The notes: generated from the sequence alone by a model not told the origin. A DNA stretch of 56,849 bases from Candidatus Bathyarchaeota archaeon (GCA_025058315.1 JANXET010000003.1:78901-135749), one strand, 5' to 3'. Counted from the first letter of the stretch, positions 40,550 through 49,783 are shown. Program-made: numbers and translations.

Positions 40550-42739
40550 CTATATGCTGTGCCTATAAATCTGTGTAAGAGCGCTTACGTTTCCGCATGA
40601 TGGACATTTACGAAGTAGCCCAAACCAGCTTTTCCCGCAGTTATGACAGTATGTTATATGCCTAATGTATGTGAGCAGTTCTAAGCCGTAATCCTTCATA
40701 AGTCTCCTGCTGATTGAGAGAAGCTCAGATGGTTCATGAAGGTTTTCCTCCAGGTCAATCACGGCAAGGCTTCCTCCGCTTAACAGCTTACAAATTTTCC
40801 CCTCAATAACCAGCGCCTTAGAAGGGTTCTCGATTTCGCTGAAGGTTATTCTGCTGAGGGTTGAGTAGTAGGGGTTTTCCCGTGTTCCCTGAAATCTAAC
40901 CCTTGAAACGCCATATTTTTCGATGTCAAGCCGAGCCAGCCTCTCAGGAGCTTCAGAAAGCGGCAAAATAGATAAGAAAATGCGGGATGATCCTCTCCTG
41001 CAGGCTCTTTCCAGGAACTCCGAGGCCAGTTTTACTGTTTCAAGGGCGAAGCCCTGTACGTCATCGCTCTCGCGCCAGCTTCTACTATGAAGGTATTCTG
41101 CTGACTCCATCACTCCTGCAAGGTTTATCACTGATGCCGAGTTTTCGATTCTAAGGTAGCGGTCGCCGCCGGACTTTTGCGTGAGGAAGGGAAGCAGCCT
41201 CTGTCCCCCGTTAATTAATCCCTTATATTTTATGTCCAGGGCATGTGCTGCTATTTCAAGCCTGTTCTTAAGATTCTCATGAAATTTCGCTGCCTCATCA
41301 CTTTCGTATGCGCATCTTGGAACATTAACAGTCACGTAACCCAGCATCGCCGTCCTTAAAGTGTCCACTTCCCAGTCTCCGCCTGAACCTGCATCAAGCT
41401 TACATCCGAAAGTGGAGAATAGGCGGTGCCCCGCGTCCTCTCCACCTATATTTGCAAAGTTTATGGCGCACCCCTGAGAGGCTAAGCTGTGGGCTTGCAT
41501 AAGCACCTCCTCGTTGTCTAGGCATGTGTCCTCCCGCATTTTCACGGTGACCGTGGGATTAATAAGGGGAACTGCGGTGCTTTCCTCGGCGATGACTTCA
41601 AAGGTGAGCTTAGCCAGCAGCTGACTCTCTTCAGCGAAATCTCCATAATAGCCCGTGACTTCAGCGTCTCCTACTGCTGGAATGTTCTCCATGAAGCTGG
41701 GAGTTTTAGGCTCCAGATCTATCGAAGCCTCCACGTGATGGCTTAGGTTCAGTATGAAGAGCCTCAGCGCCTCTTTAACCCTGTCTCTTTCAACCCCTCT
41801 GATGAAGGGTGCAAGGAATATGTTGAAGTACGCAAGGGTCTGTGCTCCATCAACCTCCTTGGCAGAGTGGAGGCAAACATTGTGGATTAGGGTGAGCGCG
41901 GCTTCGAAGGATTTCGGAGGAGGAAAACTCGGTAAATGTCCAGCAGATTCCAGTTTAAGTCCATCCTTAAGGAAGAATCTTAAATCATGAATCACCTCGC
42001 TGGGCTTCAGCATCCAGCATCCTAGCCCGTGAATATGCATGTTCCCCGACAAGTGGGCGTCTGAGGCATCCCTTGGAAGCACATTCAAAAGAGTATATTC
42101 CTCGAAAACTGTTCTGCCAGCATCCTCATAAATTGATGACCTTCCAGGCTTTTTTCCGTTCAGCATCAGCGCCGTAACATCATGGACCGGCAGCCCGAGA
42201 CGGGTAAGCTTGTGGCGATATTCCTCAAGGCCTCTCTCTATTAGGACAGCGTTCACAACTTCTCTTATCAGCGGGGCTGTAAGGTACTTGATTCTTGACT
42301 TTAGAAGGCGTTTTTCAGTTTCCTTTGCAACCTTCTGAGCCAAGTCAGCCGGCATGTTCGCCTCTTTTATGAGGGAATTCGTAATTCTGTTAACGTCAAA
42401 CTCTTCCAGCGAGTAGCGTGAGGTGCGTACAAGAATTTTCTGGGCTCTAAGACCTTTCTTCTCAATCTCCTCAGCGACGTTAATCACCATTCTGCCAAGC
42501 TCTGTTAGGCGATATTTTTTAGACTCCACATCTGCCTCAACAAGATCCGCCTTAAGCAGGAATTTCAGGTGATAGGCGAATCGCCCAGCATCCCTGCTGG
42601 GATTCATCTTCAGCATGTTCATAAGCTCCGTGTAGGAAAGCGGTCCACGGTCAAAAAGTAGGCTTAGAATGCCGAGTCTCACAGGTGAAGAAACAGCCTT
42701 TAAAACCTTGACTCCCTTGATCCGCTGCTGACTTGACAA
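40550..42739 (-). CDS. NrdD-like anaerobic ribonucleotide reductase homologue with a winged helix, no glycyl-radical site
   Basis: 729 residues. Residues 8-90 are an ArsR-like winged helix (LKAVSSPVRLGILSLLFDRGPLSYTELMNML and EADVESKKYRLTELG). About 103-190 is an ATP-cone-like domain. The rest follows NrdD: HIHGLGCWML, FSTFGCKLDA with C446 at the thiyl-cysteine position, YVTVNVPRCAY and the C-terminal zinc site C698, C701, C712, C715. NrdD proteins then have RVxGY, whose Gly is the radical site; here the end is TQIYRHSI with Arg in its place and the chain stops. The protein therefore cannot use the normal glycyl radical. It may be a regulator that senses nucleotides, or a partner of another chain. 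No NrdG activase is in view. Confidence 0.85.
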   Translation of the reverse strand: MSSQQRIKGVKVLKAVSSPVRLGILSLLFDRGPLSYTELMNMLKMNPSRDAGRFAYHLKFLLKADLVEADVESKKYRLTELGRMVINVAEEIEKKGLRAQKILVRTSRYSLEEFDVNRITNSLIKEANMPADLAQKVAKETEKRLLKSRIKYLTAPLIREVVNAVLIERGLEEYRHKLTRLGLPVHDVTALMLNGKKPGRSSIYEDAGRTVFEEYTLLNVLPRDASDAHLSGNMHIHGLGCWMLKPSEVIHDLRFFLKDGLKLESAGHLPSFPPPKSFEAALTLIHNVCLHSAKEVDGAQTLAYFNIFLAPFIRGVERDRVKEALRLFILNLSHHVEASIDLEPKTPSFMENIPAVGDAEVTGYYGDFAEESQLLAKLTFEVIAEESTAVPLINPTVTVKMREDTCLDNEEVLMQAHSLASQGCAINFANIGGEDAGHRLFSTFGCKLDAGSGGDWEVDTLRTAMLGYVTVNVPRCAYESDEAAKFHENLKNRLEIAAHALDIKYKGLINGGQRLLPFLTQKSGGDRYLRIENSASVINLAGVMESAEYLHSRSWRESDDVQGFALETVKLASEFLERACRRGSSRIFLSILPLSEAPERLARLDIEKYGVSRVRFQGTRENPYYSTLSRITFSEIENPSKALVIEGKICKLLSGGSLAVIDLEENLHEPSELLSISRRLMKDYGLELLTYIRHITYCHNCGKSWFGLLRKCPSCGNVSALTQIYRHSI

Positions 42740-42824
42740 GGTTCACACTGGCCTCACAGACAAAATAGCGGTTTAGAAAGATAACCCTTATTACCTAAAC
42801 CAAAATCAAATACCCGAATAGCAT

Positions 42825-42902
42825 GGGGCTGTCGGCTAGCTTGGCCTAGGCTTGGAGCCTCGGGCGCTCTAGACCCCGGTTCAAATCCGGGCAGCCCCAC
42901 CA
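42825..42902 (+). tRNA. tRNA-Pro (CGG), CCA encoded
   Basis: Acceptor GGGGCTG (42825-42831) pairs with CAGCCCC (42892-42898); discriminator A, then CCA at 42900-42902. The anticodon stem GGAGC/GCTCT encloses CTCGGGC with anticodon CGG. The T arm is CCCGG-TTCAAAT-CCGGG. No intron. A GGTTCGAATC T-loop-like string follows at about 42911-42920, outside the tRNA. Confidence 0.93.
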
Positions 42903-42971
42903 TATTTCCAGGTTCGAATCATTTCCTCCATTTTTAAGCGCAGAGGATTCATTTTCAGGTGTAGCTTGAGG

Positions 42972-43360
42972 GCTGAGATCTACGACTTCGAGCAGAGGAC
43001 AGCCAGATACAGCCGCATAATCGCCGGTCTGAGGTTTTGAGCATGTAGATTCTCCAAAAGAGGTTTTAAGTGAAATTTATCGCGTATTGAAGCATAAAGG
43101 GGATATTGGAATTGACCACTCCCAACATAATGTTCGTTTGTTCATATTTTTGGCGGATTATAAAACCTGAAATCAGCGAGCACATATATGGTTGGCGCTT
43201 GCCAGAGCTCAAGCATCTCCTGCGAAAGGTAGGGTTTGAAATTCCTAAAGTATCTTTTGTTGACTTGAAAGGATTCTGGAGGCCGGCGAGATTCGCAAGA
43301 ATCTTCATTTCACCAAGATTAACAAAACACCACTTATTTATTCAAGCATCAAAACCATAA
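42972..43360 (+). pseudogene. Decayed class I SAM-dependent methyltransferase
   Basis: Three pieces in three frames, in order, look like one methyltransferase. An N-terminal AEIYDFEQRTARYSRII piece (42972-43040) ends at a stop; FEHVDSPKEVLSEIYRVLKHKG (43036-43101) follows in another frame; ILELTTPN and HIYGWRLPELKHLLRKVGFEI (43103-43360) lie in the third. EHVDSP, YRVLKxGG and LTTPN are known motif surroundings, but the SAM-binding GxGxG strand that belongs between the first and second pieces is gone. An internal deletion plus a frameshift makes this a pseudogene, not an assembly artefact alone. Confidence 0.7.
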
Positions 43361-43515
43361 AAATCGATAGCTTCCATCTCTTCAACCGCTTATTTTTGGA
43401 TGGATGGGTGTGGCCGACAGGGAAACTGGGACAAGGTGATAGGGCAGACGCGTGATGAAAAATTTATATTCATTTTTTTGTTTAATTTGCGGCTGTTCAG
43501 TTTGGGAGGTTATTT

Positions 43516-44964
43516 GTGTTGAGTGGACGTTTTGTTTCTTCTGGTGTTGATGGTTTAGATGATGTTTTGGGAGGGGGGTTTCCTAGCGGCAGCTTAATCC
43601 TTTTGGCTGGTAATCCCGGCACTGGCAAAACGGTTTTTTCTGCGCAGTTTCTTTATCGAGGCGCGGTTGACTATGGCGAGAAAGGCGTATACGTCAGCTT
43701 CGTTGAAGGCAAAGAAACCTTCCTTGAGAACATGCGTGGCTTCGGCTTTGATTTTGAGAAGCTTGAACGTGAAGGCATGTTTCACTATCTCGAAATGTTA
43801 ACAGTTAATGAGCAGGCGGTTTCCTCTGTTTTAAACATGATTGTTGAGGAGATAAGCCGATTTAAGGCTAAACGCCTCGTCTTAGACTCGTTCTCAGCCT
43901 TGGCTCAAAGCTTCAAGGAGCCCATAGAAGTTAGAACCATCGTTCACGCGGTCTTAAGCAAGATCATCCGCATGATGGGCTGCACAACCATAATGATAGA
44001 GGAAATCCCAATAGGCAAGCCCCTGATAGGCTTAGGCATAGATGAGTTTGTGGCCGACGGCGTAATACGCCTCAGGACACGCTGGCTCGGAAGCTACCGC
44101 GTTAGGGAATTAGAAATCCTAAAGCTCAGAGGCGTCCGCCTCAAAGAGCCCACGCTGGTTTTCACGTTGGACGGGGGCTTCAAAGCTTTTCCGCCATTCC
44201 AGCTTAAACCTGCCGAAAAGCCCAGACGCTTCCAGCCGACACCTGACCCGCCGGACAAATACTCAACAGGCTCAAAAACCTTCGATGAAGTGTTAAACGG
44301 AGGCCTGCCAAAAGGCTCAATCCTGCTGCTGGAAATAGACGAGAAGGTAACCACATCTATGTATCACCTGCTGTTAGCTCCCACAGCAGCCAACTTTATG
44401 CTTCAGGGCAGAGGCGTTATTGCGGTTCCATCCAGCGGAGTTGACCCTACAATGTGCCGCGAGTTGATGATGAGGGTCTATGGCTTAACAGAGGAGGAAT
44501 GCACATGCTACGCGAGAATTATCACGTCTACTATGGGAAGAAACGCTAAGATACTTAATGATCATCCAAACATCATCTATGTAAAAGGGGAGGATTGTAA
44601 GGAGGACATCGATCATTTTCTCAGAGAAAGCGAAAAGCTAATTGCCCGAACAGGCCAGTCCAACCTATACATAGTTGGCGCGGACACTGTGTCAACCCTT
44701 TATGGGGAAAAGAAATGTGAAGAACTCTTGAACCTAAGCGCTTCAGGAGCCAGAACTGCTAAAGCACTTGTCACAATAATAGTTAAGGGCGGATATAGAG
44801 ACTTAACTGCTAAGCTAAGCCCAGTTGCCGACTTCCACATTCGCCTCACAAGAGGGCGAGGCTGCATGCTTCTCTACTTTGTGAAGCCAAGAATAGGCTT
44901 ATACGCTGTTGAACCAGACACCTCACAGGGCTATCCAATCCCAAAACTAACCCCAATACTATAA
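43516..44964 (+). CDS. KaiC/GvpD-like two-domain ATPase
   Basis: 482 residues from GTG 43516 with GGGAGGT upstream and AATTTATATT (43461-43470) as a TATA box. The first RecA-fold domain has SSGVDGLDDVLGGGFPSGS, Walker A GNPGTGKT (32-39) and Walker B RLVLDSFSAL. The second domain (about 252-482) repeats the KaiC start STGSKTFDEVLNGGLPKGS but its Walker A is lost (EIDEKVTTSM). This is an archaeal KaiC-like signalling ATPase; relatives include the archaellum regulator ArlH and gas-vesicle GvpD. The partner and target are unknown. It is followed by a frame-broken small gene. Confidence 0.88.
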   Translation: MLSGRFVSSGVDGLDDVLGGGFPSGSLILLAGNPGTGKTVFSAQFLYRGAVDYGEKGVYVSFVEGKETFLENMRGFGFDFEKLEREGMFHYLEMLTVNEQAVSSVLNMIVEEISRFKAKRLVLDSFSALAQSFKEPIEVRTIVHAVLSKIIRMMGCTTIMIEEIPIGKPLIGLGIDEFVADGVIRLRTRWLGSYRVRELEILKLRGVRLKEPTLVFTLDGGFKAFPPFQLKPAEKPRRFQPTPDPPDKYSTGSKTFDEVLNGGLPKGSILLLEIDEKVTTSMYHLLLAPTAANFMLQGRGVIAVPSSGVDPTMCRELMMRVYGLTEEECTCYARIITSTMGRNAKILNDHPNIIYVKGEDCKEDIDHFLRESEKLIARTGQSNLYIVGADTVSTLYGEKKCEELLNLSASGARTAKALVTIIVKGGYRDLTAKLSPVADFHIRLTRGRGCMLLYFVKPRIGLYAVEPDTSQGYPIPKLTPIL

Positions 44965-44975
44965 CAGGGGATTGC

Positions 44976-45272
44976 ATGTCCAAGGATGAAGTGAATGAAA
45001 GGTTCAACAGCCTCCTAGTGGAAAACCTACTTGAAAGTGTAACCTTCGGCGAGGTTATCCTCCGCTTCCTAGAGCTCAAAAAGGCATAAAGAGATGGCTG
45101 AGAAAACAGTTTGCAGAAAAGCTTGAAGAACTCTTCAAAGACGGAGCAAAAATAATAGAGGAAAAATGTTGCAACCCCTCTACAAAAAATCGGAATAGAA
45201 TACGCCAAAAGAGAAGACTACACCTTTTCACAATACATCAAGGAAGCCTATCAAAAAAATGCTAAGACATAA
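44976..45272 (+). pseudogene. Frame-broken small gene downstream of the KaiC-like ATPase
   Basis: An ATG 11 bases after the ATPase opens MSKDEVNERFNSLLVENLL and stops at 45089. The next frame continues KRWLRKQFAEKLEELFKDGAKIIEEK, the third MLQPLYKK, and the first again IGIEYAKREDYTFSQYIKEA to TAA 45270-45272. Each break falls in a run of A (about 45077-45083, 45162-45166, 45184-45189) and each is a one-base loss. Joined, the pieces give a helical, charged protein of about 97 residues. Three equal homopolymer losses suggest sequencing error; real decay is the alternative. I recognise no family. Confidence 0.5.
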
Positions 45273-45377
45273 AAAGTGAACCGCTCCATTGTTTCAACCC
45301 TAAGAATACCTAAAACCCTTCAATTGCATCTAAACGTTATTTTCGTATTGTAGTGTTAGTGTGGTTCCGCCTGTTCT

Positions 45378-45697
45378 TTGTATTTTTGTCTCCAGCTTTG
45401 CTATTGTTTATGTAGGCGCCTAGCTGTTCAGGCAGTTTATGTCCCATCCAATACTCCATGTACAGCGGGTCCGGGGCTGTATGGGTCTCCAGCCCTGAAC
45501 GCGCCTGCGAATTTCATGGCTTTTTTGCGGAAATGCGCGTGCACAGTCCAAGCGGATGGCGAGGCGCCTCCCAGTTTTGTGTTCGCCAAATGTTCCTTGA
45601 GAAGCCCAGCTGCCAAGAAATGTTATGAACTGGACGCCAGTTTTCCTCCTGGCTAGGTTGAGGCATAATGGCGTTATCCCCCTTTTAAACTTCAATT
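45378..45697 (-). pseudogene. Probable remnant of a tyrosine recombinase (integrase) catalytic domain
   Basis: No intact gene lies in 45273-45912. On the minus strand, pieces in shifting frames line up with a tyrosine recombinase end: RRKTGVQFITF, then LLKEHLANTKL and SAWTVHAHFRKKAMKF (HxxR-like region), then PDPLYMEYWMGHKLPEQLGAYI, where MGH and the Tyr 10 residues later match the last catalytic His and nucleophile. The frames change at least twice and no full chain exists. It lies 2.5 kb from tRNA-Pro, a usual target of such integrases. Confidence 0.4.
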
Positions 45698-45912
45698 AAT
45701 GTTGGCTTATGTTAAGGCCGGCAGTCAGATAAGCTGTATCCGCTTTGAAGATTCGTGTAGCCTACCTGCAGGCAGACTCTTCTGCGGAGCCTTCAAAAGC
45801 AGCTTCTCATCCAAGCTTAGCTTTAGTGGGCAGGTATGTGCTCCAGTAACGAAAGTGTTTATGCTGTTGCGCTTAAGCTGTGCTGGGCGCAGATAAATGT
45901 TGTGAATAAGTG

Positions 45913-47214
45913 TCAGTATAATTCTTCTTGTTTTTTGCTGCCTTTCGCCTTTTTGAATCTTATTTTCGCTGTTAGGATTTTCTCCGTGGCAAACATTCTT
46001 GAGGCTAAGTATGTGACTATTAATGTGAAGGCTGAGACGTAGATTATGCCTAAAGCCGCTGTCCAATAGTCTCCCATGGTCACGGCTCTTGACGCTATGG
46101 CCGGGTGGCTGAATGGAATTGCATATAGCAGTATCTTCGCGGCCAGGGGCAGCGTGTTGATGTCTATGAACATTAGGGCGAAGGCTGGGAAGTATATGGG
46201 TATGTATATGTAGCCTACAAGGGACTGGGCGCTTCTCACATCCTCCGCGAATGCGGACACTATCACCGCAAGGGAAAGGGCTGCCACTATGGTGACGAAT
46301 AATGATATGCCCAGCAGCAGGTACCCCAATGGAGTCATGGCAAGCCCCAGCGAGGCTAAATCAATGGATACGCCTGCAGCTTCAACCGCGGCTGTGATGT
46401 TTCCAGTTAATGAGCCGAAGTAGTAGGTTACGCCGATCATGTATGCTATTGCGCCGATGGCCGCTATTATTATTGAGCTGAAGAGTTTACCCCAGAGTAT
46501 GGCAAGGCGATCCACTGGCGTTGCAAGCAGCGTTTCAAGGGTTTTCTCCTCCTTTTCAGAGGCCACTGTGGTTGCGGCGATCTGCATTGAAGAGGAAAGC
46601 AGTATGATTACGACGAGGGGCATGGTGAAGGACTGCATGGCCATAATCCCAGATATCATGGAGGGGTCAAGGCCACGTTTAACTTCGCCCTTGATTATTG
46701 TGGATTTTTCAGTGTAAAGCACATCCGGAGCTATGTTCCGGTTAAATTGGCTTACAAGCGTGTCAACAATTGAGGAGCCTGTTCCCTCGAAGATGCTTGT
46801 TCCGCGGAACACGCTGTAGAACCTCAGAGTAGCCTTTATGTTCGGGTTTGTTAAGTGGGCTGTAACGTTCCGGCTGAATCCAGAGGGGATTTCAAGGATC
46901 TGTGTAGTGTTGTATTTTGATATGAGCTCTACAACTCTTCCTTCAAGATCCACATTATCCTCCACCAGAACATTAACTCCGGCGCTCTGGAGAAACTGTA
47001 TGAACATGCGCGCCCATTCTCCGCCATCGTTGTTTACGACGACAAGCGTGGCTTTAACAGTCTGCTCCATAGCCGTAGTCATTGCGAAGCTCATGACGCT
47101 GCCCATTATGGGGAAAAGCACTACAGGCACAATTATCATGCCTATAAGTATCTTGGGATCTCGAGCAAGCTCCTTAAGCTCCTTAACCATGAAGGTTCTT
47201 AATCCTCTAAGCAA
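45913..47214 (-). CDS. ABC-2 type transporter permease
   Basis: Start taken as TTG 47214, 8 bases into the end of the ATPase; ATG 47190 or the frame's first ATG at 47259 are alternatives. A first hydrophobic helix (DPKILIGMIIVPVVLFPIMGSV) is followed by a large extracytoplasmic domain (about 60-200) and five to six C-terminal helices (VVIILLSSSMQIAATTVASEKEEKTLETLL is the ABC-2 EKE motif). This is a NatB-like export permease. It works with the ATPase at 47207. The substrate is not evident. Confidence 0.88.
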   Translation of the reverse strand: MLRGLRTFMVKELKELARDPKILIGMIIVPVVLFPIMGSVMSFAMTTAMEQTVKATLVVVNNDGGEWARMFIQFLQSAGVNVLVEDNVDLEGRVVELISKYNTTQILEIPSGFSRNVTAHLTNPNIKATLRFYSVFRGTSIFEGTGSSIVDTLVSQFNRNIAPDVLYTEKSTIIKGEVKRGLDPSMISGIMAMQSFTMPLVVIILLSSSMQIAATTVASEKEEKTLETLLATPVDRLAILWGKLFSSIIIAAIGAIAYMIGVTYYFGSLTGNITAAVEAAGVSIDLASLGLAMTPLGYLLLGISLFVTIVAALSLAVIVSAFAEDVRSAQSLVGYIYIPIYFPAFALMFIDINTLPLAAKILLYAIPFSHPAIASRAVTMGDYWTAALGIIYVSAFTLIVTYLASRMFATEKILTAKIRFKKAKGSKKQEELY

Positions 47215-47938
47215 TTTTAACCACCTTCGCAAAGACCTCTTCAAGGTTTCTGCTTTCATATTTCCCCTTAAGCTCTTGAGGCGCGCCCTCCACCACCAGC
47301 CTCCCCTTATTTATTAGCGCTACCCGGCTGCAGAGATGCTCCACCTCAAGCATGTTGTGGCTTGAAAGCAGCACGGTTATGCCGTGTTCCCCCGCATATT
47401 TCTTGATAACCTCCCTGACGTGGAAGGCATGTATAACGTCAAGCCCGCTTGTAGGCTCGTCAAGTATCGCCAGCCTAGGCTTAACCATAAGCGCCCTAGC
47501 GATGAGCAGCCGCCTCTTCATACCTTTACTGTAGGTTTTAGTCTTATCCCTGAGGCGCTCACCTAAACCGGAAATCTCCGCCGCCTCCCTAACCATGCGC
47601 TGCGCTTCATCACCATCTGAAGCGTAGAATTTAGCCATAAACTCAAGGTACTCCAGCCCTGACAGGTACTTGTATGCTCCAGCCTCCTCTGGAAGATAGG
47701 AAATAATCTTCCTAACCTCCTCAGCTTCGTTAACAACTTCATGTCCGAAAACCTTCACCGTGCCCGAAGTTGGAGTAAGCAATGTGGAAACAATCCGCAG
47801 GGCCGTGGTTTTACCAGCACCGTTAGGCCCTATCAAACCATAAACCTCGCCTGGCTTAACCCTGAAACTCAGCCCGTCTAGGGCGCGAATCCCGCCGAAA
47901 ACCTTCACAACATCCGAAGCCTCTATAGCCAGGGACAT
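47207..47938 (-). CDS. ABC transporter ATPase
   Basis: 243 residues. Walker A GPNGAGKTT, the Q-loop in ISYLPEEAGAYK, the signature YSKGMKRR (in place of LSGGQ, common in ABC-2 exporters), Walker B LAILDEPTSGLD and the switch His in LLSSHNM are intact. It energises the permease encoded directly downstream. The divergent gap to mscL (47939-48045) contains AACTATTTATGG as a TATA-like element for mscL. Confidence 0.95.
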   Translation of the reverse strand: MSLAIEASDVVKVFGGIRALDGLSFRVKPGEVYGLIGPNGAGKTTALRIVSTLLTPTSGTVKVFGHEVVNEAEEVRKIISYLPEEAGAYKYLSGLEYLEFMAKFYASDGDEAQRMVREAAEISGLGERLRDKTKTYSKGMKRRLLIARALMVKPRLAILDEPTSGLDVIHAFHVREVIKKYAGEHGITVLLSSHNMLEVEHLCSRVALINKGRLVVEGAPQELKGKYESRNLEEVFAKVVKIA

Positions 47939-48045
47939 GCATAAGCCTCAAACCCAAAAGAAGCCTCAACGAACCTATTAAGAGTTTCCAATAATCTGGG
48001 AAAATCTTAAATCCGCAAAATGAAAACTATTTATGGTGAGGTTTC

Positions 48046-48492
48046 TTGTCCAAAAGAGGCAAGGATGAGGAGATACTGCAGGTTTTAAAGGACATTAAGG
48101 CGCTGTTGGAGCCTAAGCCTCCGCCGCCGGCTCCGCCTCCGCGGAAAGGGCTGTGGAACGAGTTCATAGACTTCATATCCAAGTATAAGGTGCTCGGGCT
48201 TGCCGTAGCCTTCATCATGGGCATGTACATTGGCCAAGTTGTCCAGTCGCTGGTAAAGGATATACTGATGCCAATTATAGGGTTGGCTGTGCCTGGCCTT
48301 GGAAACCTGGCAACCTTCAGGATAGCAGTTCCCCCGACAGCCCTCGACGCTCAGGGTAACCCTCTTGATCCCAACTGGCAGGGTCAGCTTTTCGGCATCG
48401 GCAACTTCCTAGTATCAATAATAACCTTCATAATCGTGGCCTTCGTAATCTTCCTCATAGTGAAGGTTACCAAGAAATGGGGAATAGAGTAG
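48046..48492 (+). CDS. mscL: Large-conductance mechanosensitive channel
   Basis: 148 residues from TTG 48046 with GGTGAGG upstream. A Pro-rich N-terminal tail (PKPPPPAPPP) precedes WNEFIDFISKYKVLGLAVAFIMG, the MscL S1/TM1 pattern, then VKDILMPIIG, an extracellular loop and TM2 (FLVSIITFIIVAFVIFLIVKV). MscL relieves pressure on osmotic downshift. The N-terminal extension of about 35 residues is longer than in E. coli MscL. It stands alone. Confidence 0.92.
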   Translation: MSKRGKDEEILQVLKDIKALLEPKPPPPAPPPRKGLWNEFIDFISKYKVLGLAVAFIMGMYIGQVVQSLVKDILMPIIGLAVPGLGNLATFRIAVPPTALDAQGNPLDPNWQGQLFGIGNFLVSIITFIIVAFVIFLIVKVTKKWGIE

Positions 48493-48529
48493 GCGCCTTT
48501 ATATTCCTGCTTTTTCTTTCTAGGCTGCT

Positions 48530-49699
48530 TTAAACTTTCCAGTCAATTTTATGGTTCTCAAAGAGGAAGGCTGTGATTATTCCGCCCATGAGCACAAGCA
48601 TGGATATCGGCTGGTAAATGAAGAAGTAGAGGAGGAACTCGTGGAATCTGAAGTGCAGCCTCAACTTTTTAGATGCAGTGTAGAACACTGCAGCAAGCGG
48701 GAGGAAGCTTATGAGCAGCGCCAGAAAAGCCTTTGAAAGCAGCTGAGCTGTGCCGGGCGCCACCGGCATCCATAAGCTGGACTGGACTGTTATGAATGAG
48801 GGCAGAATGTTTGGAACATCATAGCCCGGAGCGTTCACGAGAACACAGTTAAGGATCAGCGGAATTAACGTTGGAAAAAGTATGATGAGGCTTGGCACCG
48901 CTATATGCGGGTAGCTGGCGACGCATCTGAGGAACCTGCGCCAGTTTTCCCTAATCCATAACCCTGCGCCTATACCCCATCTTTTCCTCTGACTAATCCA
49001 GCTTCTCCAGCATGAAGGAGCCTTCGTATAGGCCTCCAGCCTTTCAGAATACTTAAACCTTCCATTCTTCATAAGAACCTTCAACGCAAGGTCAAAGTCC
49101 TCAGAGATCACCCTTGAGAAGCCGCCCACCTCCTCGAAGATCCTTCTCCTGATGGCGAACGCCGCTCCGTTGATGCCTACGCATTTGCCTACAAGCCTCG
49201 AGTAGAGGTAGCTCACCAGGTTAGCGCCTATAAACTCGTAATTAACCATCCTGGAGATGAAGGATTCATGTATGATTCCCTTTCTAAAGTCAAGAATGTC
49301 TGCATCCCGCATTTCATCTACAATGCATTCCAGGAAGCCCTTACCCCTAATCCTTACATCAGCATCCAGAAACACCAGGATTTCGCCGCTTGAGGCCTTT
49401 ACGGCGCTGTTTAAGGCCTCAACCTTGCCTCTTCTACGCTGGCTAAGCATAAAATGCACTTTGCCGCTGTACTTCGCAGCAACCATCAGGGATCTATCAT
49501 CAGGCTCATCAACAGCCACAAAGATCTCCTTATCCTCGTAGTCGCTGCGGGTCAGCTCCCTAAGCAGGTCATCTAGAAAATCTGAACCCCTGTAGACGGG
49601 TATGAGCACGCTTACCCGGCCCTTCACAGGACCCGGCTCAGCATGCAATCTCCTTTCAACTCCGGACGGCATTAAATTCCCCGGGGAGAGCTGCTTCAT
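48530..49699 (-). CDS. Processive GT2 glycosyltransferase with C-terminal membrane helices
   Basis: Start chosen at ATG 49699 (389 residues), because a TATA-like GATATATG at about 49728-49734 would place transcription start near 49705; the frame is open to 49765. SVLIPVYRGSDFLDDLL, VAVDEPDD, FLDADVRI (DxD) and ISEDFD give the catalytic Asps, and QRKRW is the QxxRW motif of processive synthases such as hyaluronan or cellulose synthase. Three to four hydrophobic helices follow. It should polymerise a cell-surface polysaccharide; the sugar is unknown. Confidence 0.88.
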   Translation of the reverse strand: MKQLSPGNLMPSGVERRLHAEPGPVKGRVSVLIPVYRGSDFLDDLLRELTRSDYEDKEIFVAVDEPDDRSLMVAAKYSGKVHFMLSQRRRGKVEALNSAVKASSGEILVFLDADVRIRGKGFLECIVDEMRDADILDFRKGIIHESFISRMVNYEFIGANLVSYLYSRLVGKCVGINGAAFAIRRRIFEEVGGFSRVISEDFDLALKVLMKNGRFKYSERLEAYTKAPSCWRSWISQRKRWGIGAGLWIRENWRRFLRCVASYPHIAVPSLIILFPTLIPLILNCVLVNAPGYDVPNILPSFITVQSSLWMPVAPGTAQLLSKAFLALLISFLPLAAVFYTASKKLRLHFRFHEFLLYFFIYQPISMLVLMGGIITAFLFENHKIDWKV

Positions 49700-49783
49700 A
49701 AGCCAGCTTAGGAGGTTAGCCAGTACACATATATCATGTTTTTGGAAGTTCATGTAAAGCCTCATATCCCGGGAAGCCTGATA

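Noticed and set aside
43066-43308. 80-codon minus-strand frame opposite the methyltransferase remnant
   Set aside because: The plus strand carries recognisable methyltransferase pieces; the antisense product has none.
45725-46066. 113-codon minus-strand frame at the end of the ABC permease
   Set aside because: Most of it overlaps the permease C-terminus in another frame and the rest shows no motif.
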